This document shows, one piece after another, positions 1 through 7,781 of a stretch of 7,781 nucleotides of DNA (positions are counted from its first letter, which is position 1; each line of letters begins with the position of its first letter). The DNA lies in assembly GCA_015489035.1 (NCBI GenBank), contig WFMP01000149.1, positions 1 through 7,781 of the forward strand, written 5' to 3'. The notes under the pieces were generated by a model that saw only the letters and a list, made by a program, of their open reading frames with translations, had not been told where the DNA came from and made no database searches. A program made the position numbers and the translations under genes. This DNA is from Candidatus Altimarinota bacterium (GTDB lineage Bacteria; Patescibacteriota; Gracilibacteria; Absconditabacterales; Absconditicoccaceae).

Positions 1-435
1 ATTTTTGTTCCGCTTGAAGATAAATATTTTAATATTGATTTAGAAAAATATAAACGGAATTACAAAAATAAAGAAATTAAAAAGATAATAGTGATAAACA
101 TTAATAAAAGAGCAGATAATTTTTATAATGAAATTTATGAAATCACAAATAAATATTATAGAGACAATTATGAAGTTTATTTTGCTTGGATTTGTAAAAG
201 TCCAAAAGATTCTGATATAAGATATTATCACAAACTTAAAAAAGATTTTCAAAGTTTAAAACTTCTTGATCGAGAAAATTGGTGAAATTTTATAGAAATA
301 TTATCGAAGGCAGAAAAAGTCTATTCTACAAGATTACATTTATTTTTAATTTCATATTATTTAGGTTTAAATATAATTCCTTTTGCCTACCAAAAAAAAG
401 TAGATAAAATGAAAGAAGTTTTAAAAATTAAATAA
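1..435 (+). CDS. Polysaccharide pyruvyl transferase family protein (3' end; start lies outside window)
   Basis: This is the last 144 residues of a protein that enters from the left edge. It is read in frame 1 to TAA at 433-435, with one in-frame TGA (283-285) read as Gly. Family members transfer pyruvate from phosphoenolpyruvate to sugars of exopolysaccharides or cell-wall polymers (CsaB/WcaK type). The recognisable part is the C-terminal block at about 301-420: KVYSTRLHLFLISYYLGLN followed by IPFAYQKKVDKM. It matches the family pattern of an Arg-Leu-His in a helix, a hydrophobic stretch, then a Y-x-K end. The N-terminal half is not visible, so substrate and activity cannot be judged. The stop is five bases before the next start, and that next gene is a glycosyltransferase, so the two are very probably cotranscribed in a surface-glycan operon. 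Another GT-B-like enzyme with a similar C-terminus is the main alternative. Confidence 0.72.
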
Positions 436-440
436 ATTTC

Positions 441-1610
441 ATGCATATTCTTTATATTTTAGATTTTTATAAACCAAATCTTGGTGGTGTAGAAGTTCTT
501 CTTGATGCAATTATAAATCATTTTTGAGAAAACAACCAAGTTTCTGTGCTTACTTGGAATTTTAATTGAAAATTACCAGAAGTTGAAAAAAAATGAAATA
601 TTACCATCTACAGAGTCCGTGCCAAAAATCTGTTTGATTATGTTTTTCAATGAATTAAAAAATGAAAAGAAATAATAAATAATGTAGATATTATTCATGC
701 AAATACTTTTTTTTCTTGAATTATTTGAAGTAAATTATCAAAAAAATATAAAATTAAATCAGTTTTACATATTCATTGATTTTTTGGAAATTATCGGAAT
801 AAATTAGTAGAATGAAATTATTTTATAAAAAAATTAAAAGTATTAAAATTTAAACTCCTTGAATACTTAGATATACATTGAAATTTTGATAAATATATTT
901 GTATTTCAAGATTTGTTCAAGATGTTGTAAAAGTTTATTATTGAGTTTCTCGAGATAAAATAGAATTAGTTTATAACTGAATGGATTATAAAAAATGGCA
1001 AAAATGAATAAATAAAAATAAAGTAAAAGAAATTTGAAAAAAATATGAATTAAATAAATATTTTTCATTGTTATTTTTCGGTAGAATTGAAAAAATGAAA
1101 GGTCTGGATTTTTTCTTAGAAAGTTTACCGACTTTAGATATTAACAATTTAAAAGTTATTTTAATAATTCATTGAAATTTTCAAAAATTTGAAGAAAAAA
1201 TCCAACAACTAAATTGAAAAAATATAAAACACACAAATTGAATAATTTCCTCATTTACATTAGGAAAAGCACAAATAGAAATCATACTGTGAGTAAAACA
1301 CGAAACATTGGCTAACTACATTAGTGCTGTAAATGCAGTCGTCTTTCCATCAAGTATGGAACCTTTTGGGCTTGTTTGACTTGAAACTTGTGTTTTATGA
1401 ACTCCCATCATTGCAAGTAATTCTTGAGGAATTATGGAAGTTGTTTTTTGAAAAGTAAATTTCTTTGAATATTGAGATATAAAAAATTTACAAAAATCAA
1501 TATTGAAATCATACAATTGAAATTTTCAAAATATACCAGAAAAAAATTTTAGTTTAGATAAGATGTTTAATCAATTAGAAAAAAATTATAAAGAATTGAT
1601 AAAGAATTAA
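441..1610 (+). CDS. Glycosyltransferase family 4 (GT-B fold) protein
   Basis: A 389-residue protein, normal length for GT4. It probably adds a sugar from a nucleotide-sugar donor during surface polysaccharide or glycolipid synthesis at the inner face of the membrane. The N-terminal Rossmann half (about 1-190) begins MHILYILDFY and has the acceptor-side LGGVE at 14-18 and an HIHGFFG segment. The C-terminal donor-binding half opens near residue 213 with FGRIEKMKG and carries the E-x7-E motif EPFGLVGLE (E307 and E315), then GTPIIASNSGG. These are diagnostic for GT4. By hand count there are 24 in-frame TGA codons against 8 GGN glycines, and TGA encodes conserved glycines such as VYNG, GLVGLE and the GTP motif. 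The ATG is five bases after the pyruvyl transferase stop. No Shine-Dalgarno sequence is visible (leader aaattaaataaatttc). Donor and acceptor cannot be inferred. Confidence 0.9.
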
Positions 1611-1612
1611 AA

Positions 1613-1640
1613 TTGCTTTATTTTTATATTTAGATATAAT
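1613..1640 (+). promoter_or_regulatory. Predicted sigma70-type promoter of the CHASE2-cyclase gene
   Basis: In the 65-base gap after the glycosyltransferase stop there is TTGCTT at 1613-1618 and a perfect TATAAT at 1635-1640, separated by 16 bases. Transcription would begin around 1647, leaving a leader of about 30 bases before the ATG at 1676. The spacing and the exact -10 make this the best promoter in the window, although TATAAT-like strings occur easily in DNA this A+T-rich. It suggests the cyclase gene is expressed independently of the glycan genes. Confidence 0.5.
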
Positions 1641-1675
1641 TTCCAATATTGTTTATTTATTATATTTTTAAAAGT

Positions 1676-3823
1676 ATGAGAAATAGAAAAATAAAAATTA
1701 TATTCTTAGTTATAAATTTACTTTTATTAGGTCTTTGATTTATTATATTAAAATACTGATGGTTTTATAAAGCTGACAATATCGCCTATAGTAAATTATT
1801 ACAATTATATTATAACTGAAATAAAAGTTCAGACTGATTACGTATTTGATATAATTCAAATATTATCTTGGTGAAAATAGATAAAAAAACTTTTAATCAA
1901 TTATGAGTTACACCTTCTACATTCCATAGATGATATTATGCAAAATTAGTAAAAAAATTACAATCTTATGGGGTTAAAAATATAGTTTTTGATGTATTTT
2001 TTCAAGGCTTACATTATGGAAGTTGAACAAATAAAGTACAAAAAATATATAATAAATCTTTAGAAATATTTGACGATAGATTTGCTAATTCACTCTCTTG
2101 AAATGTAACTTTATGAGTTATTCCATGATACTGAAAAAATAGATTAATTTTCCCAGGAAAAAAATTTTTAAAAAAATGAGTTAATTTATGATATGTCCAA
2201 TCACATTCAAATGAATCATCTATAAATAATGGAATTGATCCCTATGTAAAATATAAATCATGATACATCTTAAATTTATGATATGCTTGATATTTTAATA
2301 GGTTATATGCTGAGTGAAAAATAGGAAAAAAAATAAATATTGAAATAAAAAAAACTAAAAAATTATTTTGAGCAAACACATTAACCATACAAACAACAAA
2401 CAAAAAATACAATAAAATTATTCCTTTAAGTAAAGATTATTATTGAAATGATTTTGTATTTACACCATTATTTATTTTAGATAAATCTATTCCAAGTTAT
2501 TCAATGGTTGATATTTTAGATAATAAAATTAATTATCCTCATTATATTTTCAAAAATAAAACCATATTTGTTTGATCTACTGATAGCACATTAAATGATA
2601 TAAAATTATCATATTTATGAATGATACCAGGTGTCGATTTTCATATAAATAGTTTTTTATCAATAAAAAACAATCAATATATTTATTTATTATGATATAA
2701 ATGAAGTTTTGTAATTTTATTATTATTATTTATAATTTGATATTTGTTTGTAAATTTATTTAAAAGTGAAGCATTATCTATCATAGTATTTTTCGTTTTA
2801 TTATCTTTAATATATATATCTTCCTTATATGCCTTTGAAAAAGATGGTATACTTATTCCAATAGGTAGCTTAACGGTAATGTTAATTATAAAATTATTTT
2901 TTGATATTTTAAACACACTTTTAATAAATGAAAAAAGAAAAGAATTACTAAACAAATTATTTAATAAATATGTTTGAGAAAAAGTACTTAAAAAAACTGA
3001 TGAAAATAAATGATGAAATATAGCTGAAAAGAAGAAAATAGTTTTGATGTTTTCAGATATTGCATCTTTTACAAATATTTCAGAAAAACTTACTGCTGAA
3101 GAAGTTATTCAAATGTTAAATTTATATTTTGAACAAACAAATAAACCTATTATTAAATCTCATTGATTTATAGATAAATATGTATGAGATGCAATTATGG
3201 CATTTTGGGAAAATATGGATTCTTCTGATAGTATTTTAAAAGCAATTATCCAAATACAAAAAAATCATCCAAAAATAATGGAAAATGTCCAAGAGAAATT
3301 ATGAAAAGATATCGATATTCATACAAGGATTTGATTACATTATGGGGAAGCTATTGTATGAGATGTTTGAGATGTAAATAATAAAATTTCATACACTGCA
3401 ATTTGAGATAATGTAAATCTAGCCTCTCGTCTTGAGTGAATAAATAAATATTATGGCACCAATATCATGGTTTCTGAAACATTTTATGCTAAAATAAAAA
3501 ATAAGGAAGATTTTGCTATAAGACTTGTAGATAAAATTACTGTTAAATGAAAGACAGAACCTATAAATATTTATCATACTATGCCTTATTATACTTTTGA
3601 GATTACAGAAGAATTAATAGATTATTTATCTAAATTTGAAATAGCCTTAAATTTATATTTTCAATGAGAGTTTAATAAATCTAAAGAAAAATTCTTAGAA
3701 TTAACTATATTTAAAATTTGAAAAGAAGACACTGTTCTAAAAATGATTTTAGAAAGATTGGAATATCTTATAGAAAATAAACCTAAAAATTGGGATGGAG
3801 TATGGAGGTTTAAAACCAAATAA
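1676..3823 (+). CDS. CHASE2 domain-containing class III adenylate/guanylate cyclase
   Basis: A 715-residue membrane receptor cyclase that should make cAMP (possibly cGMP) from ATP/GTP in response to an extracytoplasmic signal. Order: transmembrane helix at about 8-25; CHASE2 sensor at about 62-340, starting NIILVKIDKKTF and ending with KTIFVGSTDS and PGVDFHINS; three transmembrane helices at about 343-362, 366-385 and 392-412; linker ELLNKLFNKYV; cyclase domain from about 454. Catalytic residues are all present: metal Asp461 (FSDI) and Asp505 (YVGD), adenine-selecting Lys501 (DKYVGD) and Thr574 (YTAIGD), Asn581 and Arg585 (VNLASR). The Lys/Thr pair favours ATP. The tail has the FEIALNLYFQGEF repeat and ends NWDGVWRFKTK, usual for this architecture. 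About 39 of 52 glycines are TGA, including tandem TGATGA at 3011-3016. No cyclic-nucleotide receptor or phosphodiesterase lies nearby, so the output is unknown. Confidence 0.93.
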
Positions 3824-3825
3824 TT

Positions 3826-5016
3826 CTAGCTTCTCCATCTTCCTCTGCCCTTCCTTTGTTCTGTGGCTTCGACAATTTTTTCATTCAAATAATCTAAATT
3901 ATTTACAACTTCTAATTTATTTCAAGTTTTTTGTTCTATCTCCGAAATAAAGTCTTTCTGTTTTTCTCAAGATATAGTGATAGCAACTCCTTTTTTTCAA
4001 GCTCTAGCAGTTCTTCAAATCCTATGAGTATAATCCTCTACAGTTGCAGGTAAATCATAATTTATCACACAAGACAAATTATCCATATCAAGTCATCTTG
4101 CAGCTACATCAGTCGCAATCAAAACTTTTATTTCTCAATTTTTAAATTTACCCCAAGCCTTCCTCCTTGCATTTTGATGCTTATCTCAGTGAATTGTATC
4201 TACTTTAAATCTTTTCAAAATCTTTGCAAGTTTTTCAGTTTCTTCTTTTTGTCTTACAAATACTATAATTGATGTAAATTCTCTATTTTTACATAAAAAT
4301 TGTAATAATTTTAATTTATTAGACGATTTTACAAAATACACTTTCTGTGAGATTTTAGATATTAAGTTTTTTGATTTTATTATAATTTCTTCTGGATTTT
4401 TTTGAATATTACTTGCTAATTTTTTGATTGATTCTGGTAATGTTGCAGAAAATAATAATGTTTGTCTATCTTTTGAAATTTTTGATAAAATATGTTTAAT
4501 ATCAGGCAAAAATCACATATCAAGCATTCTATCTGCTTCGTCCAAAACTAATATTTTAACTGAAGATAATTTTACTATTCATTGTTCCATCAAATCTTTT
4601 AATCTTCAAGGTGTAGCAACAAGTATATCAACTCATTTTTTCAATGCTTTAATTTGATGAAAAGGACTTACTCAACCAAAAATTGTAGTTTGCTTAAAAT
4701 TTGTATTTGTGCAATATGGATTGAAAGTTTCTCATATTTGCATAACCAACTCTCTCGTAGGAGCCAAAACCAAAACTTGAATTTTTCTTTCTTGTTTTCA
4801 TTCTACTTTTCACTCTTTTATTCTATTTTCATACAAAATATTCAAAATAGGCAAAACAAAAGCTAATGTCTTTCCACTTCAAGTATGAGAACTTACCAAA
4901 ATATCCTTTCAGCTTGTTACTACCGGAATAACTTTTTCCTGCACTTTCGTTGGTATTTCTATTCATTGTTTTATCAAAGTTTTTTCTAATGGAGAAATTA
5001 AATTTTCAAAATTCAT
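3826..5016 (-). CDS. DEAD-box ATP-dependent RNA helicase
   Basis: A 396-residue superfamily 2 helicase that unwinds or remodels RNA using ATP, probably in ribosome assembly, RNA decay or translation at low temperature. All core motifs are visible: Q motif GIEIPTKVQ, motif I SHTGSGKT (43-50), Ia APTREL, Ib ATPGRL, II DEAD (159-162), III SAT (190-192), V ATDVAARGLD (301-310) and VI HRIGR (331-335). The C-terminus is short and basic (QRKGRGRWRS), with no extra RNA-binding domain, so the RhlE/RhlB/CsdA subtype cannot be fixed. Eighteen or so glycines are TGA, including the first Gly of TGSGKT. The start at 5016 gives MNFENL, placing the family's Phe just before the Q motif. An in-frame ATG at 5049 would add 11 residues (MELTFNLGNNI) but would leave only about 20 bases after the upstream terminator. 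Neither start has a Shine-Dalgarno sequence. The stop is TAG. Confidence 0.93.
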
Positions 5017-5069
5017 AATATTATTTCATAAATTAAAAGTTAGTTCCATAGTAAGGAAAAAAATATTTT

Positions 5070-5104
5070 TTAAAAGAAAAAACCCATACTTTTTGAGTAT
5101 AGGT
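5070..5104 (-). terminator. Rho-independent terminator after the pilin-like gene
   Basis: On the minus strand a hairpin starts directly after the TAG stop: ACCTATACT, loop CAAAA, AGTATGGGT, giving a 9-bp stem with one U-G wobble (plus positions 5104-5082). It is followed by TTTTTTCTTTT (about 5081-5071). On the plus-strand transcript the wobble becomes a C-A mismatch and the following tract is weaker (TCTATTTT), so the structure favours termination of minus-strand RNA. It probably ends a transcript carrying the pilin-like gene, and perhaps rimO and the methyltransferase gene. It separates them from the helicase gene. Confidence 0.8.
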
Positions 5105-5542
5105 CTATTTTAAATCTAACATTATTAATTGTGTTGTTAAACCAGTTGTAAAGAAATTTGGATTGATAGTATGAAGTATAATTCAAGATAATCATAACAA
5201 TACTATTCATAATATTACTTTTTTGAGTAATTCTTTTCATTTTCAAGCTGCAGATTGATTTACTCAAGATAAAGTCATCATCACACCAGCAGCTATCAAA
5301 GCTATAAAACTTACTGCAACAGTAATATTTATCAAAAGTTTCATCATGTATCACATCATTTTTCCAAATGTCCCTGAAGCATCACTTTCTGAAATACATT
5401 TTCAAACTCAAGGGACATCAGTATTTAGCTGTATTTCTCATTTTCCGCATTTTCAATTTGAAGAAGTATCTGCAGCTAATGATATTCAAATAAAACTAAA
5501 TCATCATAAAAACAAAGATATCAGTAAAATTATTTTTTTCAT
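5105..5542 (-). CDS. Small two-helix secreted protein, T4SS pilin-like (VirB2/TrbC type)
   Basis: A 145-residue protein visible only when TGA is glycine: 14 of its 19 glycines are TGA, so the standard code gives only fragments. Residues 1-24 form a signal peptide (MKKIILLISLFLGG, with a likely signal peptidase I site around LAA-D at 22-25). A short extracytoplasmic segment follows with two cysteines, C32 and C49, possibly a disulfide. A hydrophobic segment at about 64-92 ends GVMMTLSG. Next come a small basic loop VNQSAAGKGKELLKK and a second helix at about 106-124 (VILGIVLLGLSGIIL), ending in INPNFF. This order of signal, helix, G/K-rich loop, helix and NP is typical of VirB2/TrbC-type and Patescibacterial type IV secretion pilin families. 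No other secretion gene is in the window, so a conjugation, competence or attachment role is inference. The start is 35 bases after rimO and a strong terminator follows. Confidence 0.78.
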
Positions 5543-5577
5543 ATTTTTTATTAAATAATTTATAAATTACCTTTAGT

Positions 5578-6954
5578 TTAAATATTTTTTGTTTTGAAAC
5601 AAGATTTATATTTCACTAACTCTCATAAATCTATTTTTCAAGTATCATTGAAAACTCAAGTAATATCTTCATATTTTATCTCATCTACCTCATCTATCTC
5701 AGGACAGTGCATATACGGTCTTACAGTGAGTTTTTCATCATCATAATCTTGAACATATCATATTTGTTCTTGTTTTTTTCTCTTTTTATTTTTCTTCTCT
5801 AGCATATTATCTACCAAATTTGAAATAAACTTAAATCTATAATCCAAAGTTTTATCATCTACCTTATTTGGTAATTTACTAGAAGCTGCTAAAGGTTCAT
5901 CATGATATTGAAATAATCAAATATTATCAAAATAATCTTGTTCCAAAAATTCTACAAGTTCCATAAAATCTTCATTTGTTTCTCAAGGAAATCAAACTAT
6001 TATATTTGTTCTAATAAAAGGATTTTCAAAATTATTTTTTATAAAATCTAAGAAATCATAAATATATTCTGTATCATAAAATCTTCCCATTTTTTTCAAA
6101 ACTCAAGAAGCAATATGTTGTAAAGGAATATCAAAATATGGTAAAAATTTCTCTAATTTTTTAAGTTTTTCCAAATGTTTCAAACTAATAACATCAGGAT
6201 ACAAATATAAAAGTCTAAATACAAAATCTCATTCTAATTTATCTATTTGCTCCAATAATTCAAAAAGTTTAGACTCTCAATACAAATCTGTTCCATATCT
6301 TGTAGTATCTTGAGAAATTATAATTATTTCTTTCACTCAAGAAGCTATCATATTTTTTGTTTGTTCTATAATTTGTTCCATAGGTAAAGATTTTTGTTTT
6401 CATCTAATCTTCGGAATAATACAAAAACTACAATGATTATCACATCATTCAGCTATTTTTAGATATTCATAACCATAAGCAATATCAGTATAAGCTCTTG
6501 GATTATCTGGAAAAAGAAAATCTCCAAACTCCTTTGAAATATATCATTTTTTCAGTTTTTCTACTGAAATATTATCTACATCATCCCAAGCTATCAAAAA
6601 AACCTTTCAAGCATTTTCTTGCAAAAAGTTATTGAACTGCTCTACTTCTTTTTTGTAATCTTCACTATCATCTTTTAATCACTTAAAATATTGTAAAGCA
6701 CATCACAAAATATAAACTTTCTTTCCTTTTTCCAACAACTTGTTTAGCACTTCCATCATTTCAGCTCTCCCAGACGAAAGGAAACCACAAGTATTCAAAA
6801 AAACATATTCTACTTCTTCAGAATAAGGCTCTGCAATATAATTTATTTCTTCTTTCAAATTTGCTTCATTATATGACAATAATTTTCAAATCACATATTG
6901 ACTATCTACCAAATTTTTTGTACATCAAAGATTTATAAGGGAAAAATTGAACAT
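5578..6954 (-). CDS. rimO: Ribosomal protein S12 methylthiotransferase RimO
   Basis: A 458-residue radical SAM methylthiotransferase of usual RimO length. RimO adds a methylthio group to the beta carbon of a conserved aspartate of ribosomal protein S12, using two [4Fe-4S] clusters. The N-terminal MTTase domain has its three cluster cysteines: C11 (INLGCTKNLVDS), C56 (NTCGF) and C85 (LGCA). The radical SAM motif is CDNHCSFC with C171, C175 and C178. Further RimO-type signatures are NTCGFLSSGRAEM, IISQDTTRYGTDLYG, PYFDIPLQHIASGVLKKMGR and IIVGFPGETNEDF. A TRAM domain occupies about the last 70 residues. The QDTTRYG and CGFLSS forms separate it from MiaB and MtaB, which modify tRNA. About 19 of 26 glycines are TGA, including the one before C11. 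The gene lies 60 bases downstream of the methyltransferase gene and 35 upstream of the pilin-like gene on the same strand. No Shine-Dalgarno sequence is visible. Confidence 0.92.
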
Positions 6955-7014
6955 AAAAAAAATATTAAAATTTAAAACTTTAGATTAAGATAATGAAAAA
7001 TGAGTAAAAAACAA

Positions 7015-7773
7015 TTATTTATTTACAACTTTTTGAAATATAAACAAATGTTCGTGCATAATAAGAAGAAAATTATAATCTTTGGATTTATTCACCCAAA
7101 ATCAAGTTGCTTTACAATTATGTTGAACTTTAATAATATCTTCTTTTAAAGCAAATCATACTTTTAAAAATCTTTCCATAACTTTAAAAGCTAAAGGTTG
7201 ATACATTTTGTTTCTTCTAGTATCTCACATCAAAATAGCACAAAATTTTCAAGGTTTCAAAACTCTAAAACTTTCTTTAGCTATTTCCTCAATCTCATCA
7301 CAAAACTCATCAATATCATGAATTTGAGATAAATCTCATTTTATTCAATCTGAATATTTTATAATATCAGCATAAGGTGGGTGCATAAGCACAAAATCAA
7401 TACTTTCACCTTTTAAATCTTTATTTTTCTTAGTTGCATTATGTTTTTTTACATTTATTTTTGGATTTCTAAGACTTTCAAAATCAACTAAATTTTTTGT
7501 TAATTTTACAGCTTCAGGATTTATATCATAGCAAAGCAAATTTCTATTTAAAAGTTTTGCTTCAATAGCTGTTGTTCCTCATCAAATCATAGGATCCAAT
7601 AATAAATCACCTTCTTTTGAATATCTTAAAATAAGATTTCTTACAACTTCAGGAGACCAGTTTCATCTGTATTTACTATTATGAGTTGCCCAATTTCATC
7701 TTCTAGGAAAAGACCAAACAGTAGAACATTCTAATTCAAAATCCTCTGGTGGGAGTTTTAGTTTTTTAGGCAT
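7015..7773 (-). CDS. SAM-dependent DNA methyltransferase (N4-cytosine/N6-adenine class)
   Basis: A 252-residue protein that should transfer a methyl group from S-adenosylmethionine to an exocyclic amino group in DNA. The N-terminal block has VWSFPRRG, then WATHNSKYRGNWSPE. The SAM-binding motif I is LLLDPMIGGGTTAIEA (D60-A72), followed by an acidic strand CYDINP. Catalytic motif IV is HPPY at 131-134, with His in place of the usual Asp/Asn/Ser, a variant I recall from this subfamily. Later conserved segments are FRVLKPGKFCAILMGDTRR and HEHLFIFQK near the end. Motif I precedes motif IV. There is no clear separate target-recognition domain, so base and site cannot be predicted. Ten of 13 glycines are TGA, including two of the GGG in motif I. 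The start ATG (7773) is eight bases from the window edge, so a longer N-terminus or a partner endonuclease upstream cannot be excluded. Confidence 0.88.
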
Positions 7774-7781
7774 TATTTTCA

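Noticed and set aside
850..1516. Minus-strand open frames opposite the glycosyltransferase gene
   Set aside because: They overlap the conserved GT4 domain on the other strand and have no recognisable protein pattern, so I treat them as shadows.
441..3823. Glycosyltransferase and cyclase genes as TGA-riddled pseudogenes
   Set aside because: Frame is kept over 1.2 and 2.1 kb with every catalytic motif intact. The interruptions are only TGA, while TAA and TAG appear only at the ends. That pattern is recoding, not decay.
3794..3839. GATGGAG/CTCCATC inverted repeat as a bidirectional terminator
   Set aside because: A 7-bp stem with a loop of about 32 bases, inside both coding ends and without a U-tract on either side, is not a credible terminator.
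4424..4866. Plus-strand open frames opposite the helicase gene
   Set aside because: They are antisense to conserved DEAD-box and TREL motif regions, show no family similarity, and are open only because of A+T composition.
5047..5052. TACTAT as a -10 box for the helicase gene
   Set aside because: It matches only four of six consensus bases and no -35 lies at the right spacing. Such strings are frequent here, so I did not list it although the helicase probably needs a promoter in this area.
5589..5602. TTGTTTTGAAACAA palindrome at the end of rimO as terminator or operator
   Set aside because: It lies within the last rimO codons, the loop is only two bases, and no U-tract follows on the minus strand. 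It is likely chance in A/T-rich coding sequence.
1..7781. UGA read as tryptophan (Mycoplasma/Spiroplasma code 4)
   Set aside because: The TGA positions fall on invariant glycines of known motifs (P-loop, GLVGLE, GGGTT, YVGD), and TGG is used for Trp in the same proteins. Gly fits and Trp does not.

Overview
The window is very A+T-rich (roughly one quarter G+C by eye) and can only be read if UGA is sense. All seven genes are broken by in-frame TGA codons under the standard code. Each becomes one full-length, recognisable protein when TGA is read as glycine (translation table 25). The TGAs fall on invariant glycines: the helicase P-loop, the GGG of the methyltransferase SAM motif, the cyclase metal-site GD, and the RimO N-terminal GC. 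By my hand count about 125 of roughly 168 glycines are TGA, while TGG still encodes tryptophan. This code is established for the Candidate Phyla Radiation lineages Gracilibacteria (BD1-5) and Absconditabacteria (SR1). I place the window in one of these two but cannot tell which.

Layout, + strand, 1-3823: the 3' end of a polysaccharide pyruvyl transferase gene (1-435), a GT4 glycosyltransferase gene five bases downstream (441-1610), a good sigma70-like promoter in the 65-base gap, then a 715-aa CHASE2-class III nucleotide cyclase gene (1676-3823). The first two genes look like the end of a surface-polysaccharide operon. The cyclase appears to be a separately transcribed signalling gene.

Layout, - strand, 7773-3826: a SAM-dependent DNA methyltransferase gene (7773-7015), rimO for the ribosomal protein S12 methylthiotransferase (6954-5578), a small two-helix protein resembling type IV secretion (VirB2/TrbC-like) pilins (5542-5105), a clear intrinsic terminator (5104-5070), then a DEAD-box RNA helicase gene (5016-3826). 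The first three may be one transcript ending at the terminator. The helicase gene meets the cyclase gene tail to tail with only two bases between stop codons.

The genes do not form one pathway: they cover cell surface (glycans, pilin), cAMP/cGMP signalling, translation/RNA (rimO, helicase) and DNA modification. No tRNA, rRNA, CRISPR array, insertion sequence or gene-free stretch above 300 bases is visible. No start codon has a recognisable Shine-Dalgarno sequence. The points of most interest are the dense UGA-to-Gly recoding, a complete CHASE2 cyclase in what is probably a reduced-genome organism, and a pilin-like gene that standard-code gene finding would miss.
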